A stretch of 64,000 nucleotides of DNA from Limanda limanda. Its lineage: Eukaryota; Chordata; Actinopteri; Pleuronectiformes; Pleuronectidae. This document shows, in pieces, positions 8,784-22,900 of the stretch (position 1 is the stretch's first letter; every line of letters begins with the position of its first letter). A program made the translations under genes and the position numbers. Below the pieces are notes generated by a model. The model did no database searches. It was not told the origin of the DNA and saw nothing but the letters and a program-made list of their open reading frames with translations. The stretch lies in assembly GCF_963576545.1 (NCBI RefSeq), contig NW_026870413.1, positions 62,001 to 126,000 on the forward strand, in the 5' to 3' direction.

Positions 8784-11700
8784 CAAGTAGGCTCTACCCC
8801 CACTAAATGGGGTAGCGCGCATCGATCGGTACCATCCTTGAGCTTCTCCGACTTTCGGAAGGGTTAGGGTTAGGGTTAGGGATGAAAGCACATAGGAGAA
8901 AGAGATATTCTTGAATAACTTTTTTTGTGAAGGTCGGAGAGACTTGCAAGTAGGCTCTACCCCCACTAAATGGGGTAGCGCGCATCGATCGGAACCATCC
9001 TTGAGCTTCTCCGACTTTCGGAAGGGTTAGGGTTAGGGTTAGGGATGAAAGCACATAGGAGAAAGAGATATTCTTGAATAACTTTTTTTGTGAAGGTCGG
9101 AGAGACTTGGAAAGTGGTTGCATCTGGACTAATTTGGGTCCTGCGGATCGATTGGTACCATCCCCGAGCTTGTACGACCTTCGGAAGAGGTCGACCGACG
9201 AAATTCCCCCAAATCTGAGGAGATATTCTTGAATAACTTTTTTTGTGAAGGTCGGAGAGACTTGCAAGTAGGCTCTACCCCCACTAAATGGGGTAGCGCG
9301 CATCGATCGGTACCATCCTTGAGCTTCTCCGACTTTCGGAAGGGTTAGGGTTAGGGTTAGGGATGAAAGCACATAGGAGAAAGAGATATTCTTGAATAAC
9401 TTTTTTTGTGAAGGTCGGAGAGACTTGCAAGTAGGCTCTACCCCCACTAAATGGGGTAGCGCGCATCGATCGGTACTATCTTTGAGCTTCTCTGACTTTC
9501 GGAAGGGTTAGGGTTAGGGTTAGGGATGAAAGCACATAGGAGAAAGAGATATTCTTGAATAACTTTTTTTGTGAAGGTCGGAGAGACTTGCAAGTAGGCT
9601 CTACCCCCACTAAATGGGGTTGCGCGCATCGATCGGTACTATCCTTGAGCTTCTCCGACTTTCGGAAGGGTTAGGGTTAGGGTTAGGGATGAAAGCACAT
9701 AGGAGAAAGAGATATTCTTGAATAACTTTTTTTGTGAAGGTCGGAGAGACTTGGAAAGTGGTTGCATCTGGACTAATTTGGGTCCTGCAGATCGATTGGT
9801 ACCATCCCCGAGCTTGTACGACCTTCGGAAGAGGTCGACCGACGAAATTCCCCCAAATCTGAGGAGATATTCTTGAATAACTTTTTTTGTGAAGGTCGGA
9901 GAGACTTGCAAGTAGGCTCTACCCCCACTAAATGGGGTTGCGCGCATCGATCGGTACCATCCTTGAGCTTCTCCGACTTTCGGAAGGGTTAGGGTTAGGG
10001 TAAGGGATGAAAGCACATAGGAGAAAGAGATATTCTTGAATAACTTTTTTTGTGAAGGTCGGAGAGACTTGCAAGTAGGCTCTACCCCCAGTAAATGGGG
10101 TAGCGCGCATCGATCGGTACCATCCTTTAGCTTCTCCGACTTTCGGAAGGGTTAGGGTTAGGGTTAGGGATGAAAGCACATAGGAGAAAGAGATATTCTT
10201 GAATAACTTTTTTTGTGAAGGTCGGAGAGACTTGGAAAGTGGTTGCATCTGGACTAATTTGGGTCCTGCGGATCGATTGGTACCATACCCGAGCTTGTAC
10301 GACCTTCGGAAGAGGTCGACCGACGAAATTCCCCCAAATCTGAGGAGATATTCTTGAATAACTTTTTTTGTGAAGGTCGGAGAGACTTGCAAGTAGGCTC
10401 TACCCCCACTAAATGGGGTAGCGCGCATCGATCGGTACCATCCTTGAGCTTCTCTGACTTTCGGAAGGGTTAGGGTTAGGGTTAGGGATGAAAGCACATA
10501 GGAGAAAGAGATATTCTTGAATAACTTTTTTTGTGAAGGTCGTAGAGACTTGCAAGTAGGCTCTACCCCCACTAAATGGGGTAGCGCGCATCGATCGGTA
10601 CCATCCTTGAGCTTCTCCGACTTTCGGAAGGGTTAGGGTTAGGGTTAGGGATGAAAGCACATAGGAGAAAGAGATATTCTTGAATAACTTTTTTTGTGAA
10701 GGTCGGAGAGACTTGCAAGTAGGCTCTACCCCCACTAAATGGGGTAGCGCGCATCGATCGGTACCATCCTTGAGCTTCTCCGACTTTCGGAAGGGTTAGG
10801 GTTAGGGTTAGGGATGAAAGCACATAGGAGAAAGAGATATTCTTGAATAACTTTTTTTGTGAAGGTCGGAGAGACTTGCAAGTAGGCTCTACCCCCACTA
10901 AATGGGGTAGCGCGCATCGATCGGTACCATCCTTGAGCTTCTCCGACTTTCGGAAGGGTTAGGGTTAGGGTTAGGGATGAAAGCACATAGGAGAAAGAGA
11001 TATTCTTGAATAACTTTTTTTGTGAAGGTCGGAGAGACTTGGAAAGTGGTTGCATCTGGACTAATTTGGGTCCTGCGGATCGATTGGTACCATCCCCGAG
11101 CTTGTACGACCTTCGGAAGAGGTCGACCGACGAAATTCCCCCAAATCTGAGGAGATATTCTTGAATAACTTTTTTTGTGAAGGTCGGAGAGACTTGCAAG
11201 TAGGCTCTACCCCCACTAAATGGGGTAGCGCGCATCGATCGGTACCATCCTTGAGCTTCTCCGACTTTCGGAAGGGTTAGGATTAGGGTTAGGGATGAAA
11301 GCACATAGGAGAAAGAGATATTCTTGAATAACTTTTTTTGTGAAGGTCGGAGAGACTTGCAAGTAGGCTCTACCCCCACTAAATGGGGTAGCGCGCATCG
11401 ATCGGTACCATCCTTGAGCTTCTCCGACTTTCGGAAGGGTTAGGGTTAGGGTTAGGGATGAAAGCACATAGGAGAAAGAGATATTCTTGAATAACTTTTT
11501 TTGTGAAGGTCGGAGAGACTTGCAAGTAGGCTCTACCCCCACTAAATGGGGTAACGCGCATCGATCGGTACCATCCTTGAGCTTCTCCGACTTTCGGAAG
11601 GGTTAGGGTTAGGGTTAGGGATGAAAGCACATAGGAGAAAGAGATATTCTTGAATAACTTTTTTTGTGAAGGTCGGAGAGACTTGGAAAGTGGTTGCATC

Positions 11701-12633
11701 TGGACTAATTTGGGTCCTGCGGATCGATTGGTACCATCCCCGAGCTTGTACGACCTTCGGAAGAGGTCGACCGACGAAATTCCCCCAAATCTGAGGAGAT
11801 ATTCTTGAATAACTTTTTTTGTGAAGGTCGGAGAGACTTGCAAGTAGGCTCTACCCCCACTAAATGGGGTAGCGCGCATCGATCGGAACCATTCTTGAGC
11901 TTCTCCGACTTTCGGAAGGGTTAGGGTTAGGGATGAAAGCACATAGGAGAAAGAGATATTCTTGAATAACTTTTTTTGTGAAGGTCGGAGAGACTTGGAA
12001 AGTGGTTGCATCTGGACTAATTTGGGTCCTGCGGATCGATTGGTACCATCCCCGAGCTTGTACGACCTTCGAAAGAGGTCGACCGACGAAATTCCCCCAA
12101 ATCTGAGGAGATATTCTTGAATAACTTTTTTTGTGAAGGTCGGAGAGACTTGCAAGTAGGCTCTACCCCCACTAAATGGGGTAGCGCGCATCGATCGGTA
12201 CCATCCTTGAGCTTCTCCGACTTTCGGAAGGGTTAGGGTTAGGGTTAGGGATGAAAGCACATAGGAGAAAGAGATATTCTTGAATAACTTTTTTTGTGAA
12301 GGTCGGAGAGACTTGCAAGTAGGCTCTACCCCCACTAAATGGGGTAGCGCACATCGATCGGTACCATCCTTGAGCTTCTCCGACTTTCGGAAGGGTTAGG
12401 GTTAGGGTTAGGGATGAAAGCACATAGGAGAAAGAGATATTCTTGAATAACTTTTTTTGTGAAGGTCGGAGAGACTTGGAAAGTGGTTGCATCTGGACTA
12501 ATTTGGGTCCTGCGGATCGATTGGTACCATCCCCGAGCTTGTACGACCTTCGGAAGAGGTCGACCGACGAAATTCCCCCAAATCTGAGGAGATATTCTTG
12601 AATAACTTTTTTTGTAAAGGTCGGAGAGACTTG

Positions 12634-12788
12634 CAAGTAGGCTCTACCCCCACTAAATGGGGTAGCGCGCATCGATCGGTACCATCCCCGAGCTTGTACG
12701 ACCTTCGGAAGAGGTCGACCGACGAAATTCCCCCAAATCTGAGGAGATATTCTTGAATAACTTTTTTTGTGAAGGTCGGAGAGACTTG
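12634..12788 (+). repeat. A/B chimeric monomer, copy 2
   Basis: Same 155-bp hybrid and same switch interval as at 2326. It follows a B (12479) and precedes an A with TTAGAG (12789, also GGTAAGGG). Its identical neighbourhood shows that it was copied with the 10.3-kb HOR and did not form independently. Confidence 0.93.
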
Positions 12789-14402
12789 CAAGTAGGCTCT
12801 ACCCCCACTAAATGGGGTTGCGCGCATCGATCGGTACCATCCTTGAGCTTCTCCGACTTTCGGAAGGGTAAGGGTTAGAGTTAGGGATGAAAGCACATAG
12901 GAGAAAGAGATATTCTTGAATAACTTTTTTTGTGAAGGTCAGAGAGACTTGCAAGTAGGCTCTACCCCCACTAAATGGGGTAGCGCACATCGATCGGTAC
13001 CATCCTTGAGCTTCTCCGACTTTCGGAAGGGTTAGGGTTAGGGTTAGGGATGAAAGCACATAGGAGAAAGAGATATTCTTGAATAACTTTTTTTGTGAAG
13101 GTCGGAGAGACTTGGAAAGTGGTTGCATCTGGACTAATTTGGGTCCTGCGGATCGATTGGTACCATCCCCGAGCTTGTACGACCTTCGGAAGAGGTCGAC
13201 CGACGAAATTCCCCCAAATCTGAGGAGATATTCTTGAATAACTTTTTTTGTGAAGGTCGGAGAGACATGCAAGTAGGCTCTACCCCCACTAAATGGGGTT
13301 GCGCGCATCGATCGGTACCATCCTTGAGCTTCTCCGACTTTCGGAAGGGTTAGGGTTAGGGTTAGGGATGAAAGCACATAGGAGAAAGAGATATTCTTGA
13401 ATAACTTTTTTTGTGAAGGTCGGAGAGACTTTCAAGTAGGCTCTACCCCCACTAAATGGGGTAGCGCGCATCGATCGGTACCATCTTTGAGCTTCTCCGA
13501 CTTTCGGAAGGGTTAGCGTTAGGGTTAGGGATGAAAGCACATAGGAGAAAGAGATATTCTTGAATAACTTTTTTTGTGAAGGTCGGAGAGACTTGCAAGT
13601 AGGCTCTACCCCCACTAAATGGGGTAGCGCGCATCGATCGGTACCATCCTTGAGCTTCTCCGACTTTCGGAAGGGTTAGGGTTAGGGTTAGGGATGAAAG
13701 CACATAGGAGAAAGAGATATTCTTGAATAACTTTTTTTGTGAAGGTCGGAGAGACTTGCAAGTAGGCTCTACCCCCACTAAATGGGGTAGCGCGCATCGA
13801 TCGGTACCATCCTTGAGCTTCTCCGACTTTCGGAAGGGTTAGGGTTAGGGTTAGGGATGAAAGCACATAGGAGAAAGAGATATTCTTGAATAACTTTTTT
13901 TGTGAAGGTCGGAGAGACTTGCAAGTAGGCTCTACCCCCACTAAATGGGGTAGCGCGCATCGATCGGTACCATCCTTGAGCTTCTCCGACTTTCGGAAGG
14001 GTTAGGGTTAGGGTTAGGGATGAAAGCACATAGGAGAAAGAGATATTCTTGAATAACTTTTTTTGTGAAGGTCGGAGAGACTTGGAAAGTGGTTGCATCT
14101 GGACTAATTTGGGTCCTGCGGATCGATTGGTACCATCCCCGAGCTTGTACGACCTTCGGAAGAGGTCGACCGACGAAATTCCCCCAAATCTGAGGAGATA
14201 TTCTTGAATAACTTTTTTTGTGAAGGTCGGAGAGACTTGCAAGTAGGCTCTACCCCCACTAAATGGGGTAGCGCGCATCGATCGGTACCATCCTTGAGCT
14301 TCTCCGACTTTCGGAAGGGTTAGGGTTAGGGTTAGGGATGAAAGCACATAGGAGAAAGAGATATTCTTGAATAACTTTTTTTGTGAAGGTCGGAGAGACT
14401 TG

Positions 14403-16994
14403 CAAGTAGGCTCTACCCCCACTAAATGGGGTAGCGCGCATCGATCGGTACCATCCTTGAGCTTCTCTGACTTTCGGAAGGGTTAGGGTTAGGGTTAGGG
14501 ATGAAAGCACATAGGAGAAAGAGATATTCTTGAATAACTTTTTTTGTGAAGGTCGGAGAGACTTGCAAGTAGGCTCTACCCCCACTAAATGGGGTAGCGC
14601 GCATCGATCGGTACCATCCTTGAGCTTCTCCGACTTTCGGAAGGGTTAGGGTTAGGGTTAGGGATGAAAGCACATAGGAGAAAGAGATATTCTTGAATAA
14701 CTTTTTTTGTGAAGGTCGGAGAGACTTGCAAGTAGGCTCTACCCCCACTAAATGGGGTAGCGCGCATCGATCGGTACCATCCTTGAGCTTCTCCGACTTT
14801 CGGAAGGGTTAGGGTTAGGGTTAGGGATGAAAGCACATAGGAGAAAGAGATATTCTTGAATAACTTTTTTTGTGAAGGTCGGAGAGACTTGCAAGTAGGC
14901 TCTACCCCCACTAAATGGGGTAGCGCGCATCGATCGGTACCATCCTTGAGCTTCTCCGACTTTCGGAAGGGTTAGGGTTAGGGTTAGGGATGAAAGCACA
15001 TAGGAGAAAGAGATATTCTTGAATAACTTTTTTTGTGAAGGTCGGAGAGACTTGCAAGTAGGCTCTACCCCCACTAAATGGGGTAGCGCGCATCGATCGG
15101 TACCATCCTTGAGCTTCTCCGACTTTCGGAAGGGTTAGGGTTAGGGTTAGGGATGAAAGCACATAGGAGAAAGAGATATTCTTGAATAACTTTTTTTGTG
15201 AAGGTCGGAGAGACTTGGAAAGTGGTTGCATCTGGACTAATTTGGGTCCTGCGGATCGATTGGTACCATCCCCGAGCTTGTACGACCTTCGGAAGAGGTC
15301 GACCGACGAAATTCCCCCAAATCTGAGGAGATATTCTTGAATAACTTTTTTTGTGAAGGTCGGAGAGACTTGCAAGTAGGCTCTACCCCCACTAAATGGG
15401 GTAGCGCGCATCGATCGGTACCATCCTTGAGCTTCTCCGACTTTCGGAAGGGTTAGGGTTAGGGTTAGGGATGAAAGCACATAGGAGAAAGAGATATTCT
15501 TGAATAACTTTTTTTGTGAAGGTCGGAGAGACTTGCAAGTAGGCTCTACCCCCACTAAATGGGGTAGCGCGCATCGATCGGTACCATCCTTGAGCTTCTC
15601 TGACTTTCGGAAGGGTTAGGGTTAGGGTTAGGGATGAAAGCACATAGGAGAAAGAGATATTCTTGAATAACTTTTTTTGTGAAGGTCGGAGAGACTTGCA
15701 AGTAGGCTCTACCCCCACTAAATGGGGTAGCGCGCATCGATCGGTACCATCCTTGAGCTTCTCCGACTTTCGGAAGGGTTAGGGTTAGGGTTAGGGATGA
15801 AAGCACATAGGAGAAAGAGATATTCTTGAATAACTTTTTTTGTGAAGGTCGGAGAGACTTGCAAGTAGGCTCTACCCCCACTAAATGGGGTAGCGCGCAT
15901 CGATCGGTACCATCCTTGAGCTTCTCCGACTTTCGGAAGGGTTAGGGTTAGGGTTAGGGATGAAAGCACATAGGAGAAAGAGATATTCTTGAATAACTTT
16001 TTTTGTGAAGGTCGGAGAGACTTGCAAGTAGGCTCTACCCCCACTAAATGGGGTAGCGCGCATCGATCGGTACCATCCTTGAGCTTCTCCGACTTTCGGA
16101 AGGGTTAGGGTTAGGGTTAGGGATGAAAGCACATAGGAGAAAGAGATATTCTTGAATAACTTTTTTTGTGAAGGTCGGAGAGACTTGCAAGTAGGCTCTA
16201 CCCCCACTAAATGGGGTAGCGCGCATCGATCGGTACCATCCTTGAGCTTCTCCGACTTTCGGAAGGGTTAGGGTTAGGGTTAGGGATGAAAGCACATAGG
16301 AGAAAGAGATATTCTTGAATAACTTTTTTTGTGAAGGTCGGAGAGACTTGCAAGTAGGCTCTACCCCCACTAAATGGGGTAGCGCGCATCGATCGGTACC
16401 ATCCTTGAGCTTCTCCGACTTTCGGAAGGGTTAGGGTTAGGGTTAGGGATGAAAGCACATAGGAGAAAGAGATATTCTTGAATAACTTTTTTTGTGAAGG
16501 TCGGAGAGACTTGCAAGTAGGCTCTACCCCCACTAAATGGGGTAGCGCGCATCGATCGGTACCATCCTTGAGCTTCTCCGACTTTCGGAAGGGTTAGGGT
16601 TAGGGTTAGGGATGAAAGCACATAGGAGAAAGAGATATTCTTGAATAACTTTTTTTGTGAAGGTCGGAGAGACTTGGAAAGTGGTTGCATCTGGACTAAT
16701 TTGGGTCCTGCGGATCGATTGGTACCATCCCCGAGCTTGTACGACCTTCGGAAGAGGTCGACCGACGAAATTCCCCCAAATCTGAGGAGATATTCTTGAA
16801 TAACTTTTTTTGTGAAGGTCGGAGAGACTTGCAAGTAGGCTCTACCCCCACTAAATGGGGTAGCGCGCATCGATCGGTACCATCCTTGAGCTTCTCCGAC
16901 TTTCGGAAGGGTTAGGGTTAGGGTTAGGGATGAAAGCACATAGGAGAAAGAGATATTCTTGAATAACTTTTTTTGTGAAGGTCGGAGAGACTTG
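14403..16994 (+). repeat. 1133-bp block followed by an expanded 1459-bp relative, copy II only
   Basis: 14403-15535 is A A A A A B A and starts with a CTCTGAC A. 15536-16994 is the same pattern with two more plain A units (seven A, B, A). Copy I has only one such block (5065-6197). The extra block moves the inter-copy offset from 9338 to 10797, exactly 1459 bp. Confidence 0.87.
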
Positions 16995-19900
16995 CAAGTA
17001 GGCTCTACCCCCACTAAATGGGGTAGCGCGCATCGATCGGTACCATCCTTGAGCTTCTCTGACTTTCGGAAGGGTTAGGGTTAGGGTTAGGGATGAAAGC
17101 ACATAGGAGAAAGAGATATTCTTGAATAACTTTTTTTGTGAAGGTCGGAGAGACTTGCAAGTAGGCTCTACCCCCACTAAATGGGGATGCGCGCATCGAT
17201 CGGTACCATCCTTGAGCTTCTCCGACTTTCGGAAGGGTTAGGGTTAGGGTTAGGGATGAAAGCACATAGGAGAAAGAGATATTCTTGAATAACTTTTTTT
17301 GTGAAGGTCGGAGAGACTTGGAAAGTGGTTGCATCTGGACTAATTTGGGTCCTGCAGATCGATTGGTACCATCCCCGAGCTTGTACAACCTTCGGAAGAG
17401 GTCGACCGACGAAATTCCCCCAAATCTGAGGAGATATTCTTGAATAACTTTTTTTGTGAAGGTCGGAGAGACTTGCAAGTAGGCTCTACCCCCACTAAAT
17501 GGGGTTGCGCGCATCGATCGGTACCATCCTTGAGCTTCTCCGACTTTCGGAAGGGTTAGGGTTAGGGTAAGGGATGAAAGCACATAGGAGAAAGAGATAT
17601 TCTTGAATAACTTTTTTTGTGAAGGTCGGAGAGACTTGCAAGTAGGCTCTACCCCCAGTAAATGGGGTAGCGCGCATCGATCGGTACCATCCTTGAGCTT
17701 CTCCGACTTTCGGAAGGGTTAGGGTTAGGGTTAGGGATGAAAGCACATAGGAGAAAGAGATATTCTTGAATAACTTTTTTTGTGAAGGTCGGAGAGACTT
17801 GGAAAGTGGTTGCATCTGGACTAATTTGGGTCCTGCGGATCGATTGGTACCATACCCGAGCTTGTACGACCTTCGGAAGAGGTCGACCGACGAAATTCCC
17901 CCAAATCTGAGGAGATATTCTTGAATAACTTTTTTTGTGAAGGTCGGAGAGACTTGCAAGTAGGCTTTACCCCCACTAAATGGGGTAGCGCGCATCGATC
18001 GGTACCATCCTTGAGCTTCTCCGACTTTCGGAAGGGTTAGGGTTAGGGTTAGGGATGAAAGCACATAGGAGAAAGAGATATTCTTGAATAACTTTTTTTG
18101 TGAAGGTCGGAGAGACTTGCAAGTAGGCTCTACCCCCACTAAATGGGGTACCGCGCATCGATCGGTACCATCCTTGAGCTTCTCCGACTTTCGGAAGGGT
18201 TAGGGTTAGGGTTAGGGATGAAAGCACATAGGAGAAAGAGATATTCTTGAATAACTTTTTTTGTGAAGGTCGGAGAGACTTGCAAGTAGGCTCTACCCCC
18301 ACTAAATGGGGTTGCGCACATCGATCGGTACCATCCTTGAGCTTCTCCGACTTTCGGAAGGGTTAGGGTTAGGGTTAGGGATGAAAGCACATAGGAGAAA
18401 GAGATATTCTTGAATAACTTTTTTTGTGAAGGTCGGAGAGACTTGCAAGTAGGCTCTACCCCCACTAAATGGGGTAGCGCGCATCGATCGGTACCATCCT
18501 TGAGCTTCTCCGACTTTCGGAAGGGTTAGGGTTAGGGATGAAAGCACATAGGAGAAAGAGATATTCTTGAATAACTTTTTTTGTGAAGGTCGGAGAGACT
18601 TGCAAGTAGGCTCTACCCCCACTAAATGGGGTAGCGCGCATCGATCGGTACCATCCTTGAGCTTCTCTGACTTTCGGAAGGGTTAGGGTTAGGGTTAGGG
18701 ATGAAAGCACATAGGAGAAAGAGATATTCTTGAATAACTTTTTTTGTGAAGGTCGGAGAGACTTGCAAGTAGGCTCTACCCCCACTAAATGGGGTAGCGC
18801 GCATCGATCGGTACCATCCTTGAGCTTCTCCGACTTTCGGAAGGGTTAGGGTTAGGGTTAGGGATGAAAGCACATAGGAGAAAGAGATATTCTTGAATAA
18901 CTTTTTTTGTGAAGGTCGGAGAGACTTGCAAGTAGGCTCTACCCCCACTAAATGGGGTAGCGCGCATCGATCGGTACCATCCTTGAGCTTCTCCGACTTT
19001 CGGAAGGGTTAGGGTTAGGGTTAGGGATGAAAGCACATAGGAGAAAGAGATATTCTTGAATAACTTTTTTTGTGAAGGTCGGAGAGACTTGCAAGTAGGC
19101 TCTACCCCCACTAAATGGGGTAGCGCGCATCGATCGGTACCATCCTTGAGCTTCTCCGACTTTCGGAAGGGTTAGGGTTAGGGTTAGGGATGAAAGCACA
19201 TAGGAGAAAGAGATATTCTTGAATAACTTTTTTTGTGAAGGTCGGAGAGACTTGCAAGTAGGCTCTACCCCCACTAAATGGGGTAGCGCGCATCGATCGG
19301 TACCATCTTTGAGCTTCTCCGACTTTCGGAAGGGTTAGGGTTAGGGTTAGGGATGAAAGCACATAGGAGAAAGAGATATTCTTGAATAACTTTTTTTGTG
19401 AAGGTCGGAGAGACTTGGAAAGTGGTTGCATCTGGACTAATTTGGGTCCTGCGGATCGATTGGTACCATCCCCGAGCTTGTACGACCTTCGGAAGAGGTC
19501 GACCGACGAAATTCCCCCAAATCTGAGGAGATATTCTTGAATAACTTTTTTTGTGAAGGTCGGAGAGACTTGCAAGTAGGCTCTACCCCCACTAAATGGG
19601 GTAGCGCGCATCGATCGGTACCATCCTTGAGCTTCTCCGACTTTCGGAAGGGTTAGGGTTAGGGTTAGGGATGAAAGCACATAGGAGAAAGAGATATTCT
19701 TGAATAACTTTTTTTGTGAAGGTCGGAGAGACTTGCAAGTAGGCTCTACCCCCACTAAATGGGGTAGCGCGCATCGATCGGTACCATCCTTGAGCTTCTC
19801 TGACTTTCGGAAGGGTTAGGGTTAGGGTTAGGGATGAAAGCACATAGGAGAAAGAGATATTCTTGAATAACTTTTTTTGTGAAGGTCGGAGAGACTTGCA

Positions 19901-22900
19901 AGTAGGCTCTACCCCCACTAAATGGGGTTGCGCGCATCGATCGGTACCATCCTTGAGCTTCTCCGACTTTCGGAAGGGTTAGGGTTAGGGTTAGGGATGA
20001 AAGCACATAGGAGAAAGAGATATTCTTGAATAACTTTTTTTGTGAAGGTCGGAGAGACTTGGAAAGTGGTTGCATCTGGACTAATTTGGGTCCTGCAGAT
20101 CGATTGGTACCATCCCCGAGCTTGTACGACCTTCGGAAGAGGTCGACCGACGAAATTCCCCCAAATCTGAGGAGATATTCTTGAATAACTTTTTTTGTGA
20201 AGGTCGGAGAGACTTGCAAGTAGGCTCTACCCCCACTAAATGGGGTTGCGCGCATCGATCGGTACCATCCTTGAGCTTCTCCGACTTTCGGAAGGGTTAG
20301 GGTTAGGGTAAGGGATGAAAGCACATAGGAGAAAGAGATATTCTTGAATAACTTTTTTTGTGAAGGTCGGAGAGACTTGCAAGTAGGCTCTACCCCCAGT
20401 AAATGGGGTAGCGCGCATCGATCGGTACCATCCTTGAGCTTCTCCGACTTTCGGAAGGGTTAGGGTTAGGGTTAGGGATGAAAGCACATAGGAGAAAGAG
20501 ATATTCTTGAATAACTTTTTTTGTGAAGGTCGGAGAGACTTGGAAAGTGGTTGCATCTGGACTAATTTGGGTCCTGCGGATCGATTGGTACCATACCCGA
20601 GCTTGTACGACCTTCGGAAGAGGTCGACCGACGAAATTCCCCCAAATCTGAGGAGATATTCTTGAATAACTTTTTTTGTGAAGGTCGGAGAGACTTGCAA
20701 GTAGGCTCTACCCCCACTAAATGGGGTAGCGCGCATCGATCGGTACCATCCTTGAGCTTCTCCGACTTTCGGAAGGGTTAGGGTTAGGGTTAGGGATGAA
20801 AGCACATAGGAGAAAGAGATATTCTTGAATAACTTTTTTTGTGAAGGTCGGAGAGACTTGCAAGTAGGCTCTACCCCCACTAAATGGGGTAGCGCGCATC
20901 GATCGGTACCATCCTTGAGCTTCTCCGACTTTCGGAAGGGTTAGGGTTAGGGTTAGGGATGAAAGCACATAGGAGAAAGAGATATTCTTGAATAACTTTT
21001 TTTGTGAAGGTCGGAGAGACTTGCAAGTAGGCTCTACCCCCACTAAATGGGGTTGCGCGCATCGATCGGTACCATCCTTGAGCTTCTCCGACTTTCGGAA
21101 GGGTTAGGGTTAGGGTTAGGGATGAAAGCACATAGGAGAAAGAGATATTCTTGAATAACTTTTTTTGTGAAGGTCGGAGAGACTTGCAAGTAGGCTCTAC
21201 CCCCACTAAATGGGGTAGCGCGCATCGATCGGTACCATCCTTGAGCTTCTCCGACTTTCGGAAGGGTTAGGGTTAGGGATGAAAGCACATAGGAGAAAGA
21301 GATATTCTTGAATAACTTTTTTTGTGAAGGTCGGAGAGACTTGGAAAGTGGTTGCATCTGGATTAATTTGGGTCCTGCGGATCGATTGGTACCATCCCCG
21401 AGCTTGTACGACCTTCGGAAGAGGTCGACCGACGAAATTCCCCCAAATCTGAGGAGATATTCTTGAATAACTTTTTTTGTGAAGGTCGGAGAGACTTGCA
21501 AGTAGGCTCTACCCCCACTAAATGGGGTAGCGCGCATCGATCGGTACCATCCTTGAGCTTCTCCGACTTTCGGAAGGGTTAGGGTTAGGGTTAGGGATGA
21601 AAGCACATAGGAGAAAGAGATATTCTTGAATAACTTTTTTTGTGAAGGTCGGAGAGACTTGCAAGTAGGCTCTACCCCCACTAAATGGGGTAGCGCGCAT
21701 CGATCGGTACCATCCTTGAGCTTCTCCGACTTTCGGAAGGGTTAGGGTTAGGGTTAGGGATGAAAGCACATAGGAGAAAGAGATATTCTTGAATAACTTT
21801 TTTTGTGAAGGTCGGAGAGACTTGCAAGTAGGCTCTACCCCCACTAAATGGGGTTGCACGCATCGATCGGTACCATCCTTGAGCTTCTCCGACTTTCGGA
21901 AGGGTTAGGGTTAGGGTTAGGGATGAAAGCACATAGGAGAAAGAGATATTCTTGAATAACTTTTTTTGTGAAGGTCGGAGAGACTTGCAAGTAGGCTCTA
22001 CACCCACTAAATGGGGTAGCGCGCATCGATCGGTACCATCCTTGAGCTTCTCCGACTTTCGGAAGGGTTAGGGTTAGGGTTAGGGATGAAAGCACATAGG
22101 AGAAAGAGATATTCTTGAATAACTTTTTTTGTGAAGGTCGGAGAGACTTGGAAAGTGGTTGCATCTGGACTAATTTGGGTCCTGCGGATCGATTGGTACC
22201 ATACCCGAGCTTGTACGACCTTCGGAAGAGGTCGACCGACGAAATTCCCCCAAATCTGAGGAGATATTCTTGAATAACTTTTTTTGTGAAGGTCGGAGAG
22301 ACTTGCAAGTAGGCTCTACCCCCACTAAATGGGGTAGCGCGCATCGATCGGTACCATCCTTGAGCTTCTCCGACTTTCGGAAGGGTTAGGGTTAGGGTTA
22401 GGGATGAAAGCACATAGGAGAAAGAGATATTCTTGAATAACTTTTTTTGTGAAGGTCGGAGAGACTTGGAAAGTGGTTGCATCTGGACTAATTTGGGTCC
22501 TGCAGATCGATTGGTACCATCCCCGAGCTTGTACGACCTTCGGAAGAGGTCGACCGACGAAATTCCCCCAAATCTGAGGAGATATTCTTGAATAACTTTT
22601 TTTGTGAAGGTCGGAGAGACTTGCAAGTAGGCTCTACCCCCACTAAATGGGGTTGCGCGCATCGATCGGTACCATCCTTGAGCTTCTCCGACTTTCGGAA
22701 GGGTTAGGGTTAGGGATGAAAGCACATAGGAGAAAGAGATATTCTTGAATAACTTTTTTTGTGAAGGTCGGAGAGACTTGCAAGTAGGCTCTACCCCCAC
22801 TAAATGGGGTAGCGCGCATCGATCGGTACCATCCTTGAGCTTCTCCGACTTTCGGAAGGGTTAGGGTTAGGGATGAAAGCACATAGGAGAAAGAGATATT

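Larger units (their letters stand above)
90..10715 (+). repeat. Copy I of the ~10.3-kb higher-order repeat (10,626 bp)
   Basis: B units start at 410, 1054, 1372, 1853, 2171, 2807, 3777, 4747, 5880, 6524, 7005, 9110, 9754 and 10235; a chimera is at 2326. All other units are A, 163 bp apart, except the 157-bp A units at 90 and 7649. The order of units and their diagnostic variants are repeated in the next 10.3 kb (see copy II). Relative to copy II it has one extra B+A pair (B 1853, A 2008; 318 bp), an extra 970-bp block and an extra 489-bp block, and lacks a 1459-bp block. The 970 + 489 - 1459 balance is zero, so the net difference is exactly 318 bp. Confidence 0.9.
10716..21023 (+). repeat. 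Copy II of the ~10.3-kb higher-order repeat (10,308 bp)
   Basis: B units start at 11042, 11686, 11998, 12479, 13115, 14085, 15218, 16677, 17321, 17802, 19418, 20062 and 20543; a chimera is at 12634; the 157-bp A units are at 11841 and 18446. Matching pairs with copy I: A 247/10879, B 1054/11686 (offset 10632), chimera 2326/12634 (10308), A 4902/14240 (9338), A 6198/16995 (10797), A 8784/19092 (10308), A 10553/20861 (10308). Each offset change equals a whole number of monomers and marks an indel of complete units. The correspondence continues to about 21,987, so a third copy begins and then breaks off. Confidence 0.9.
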
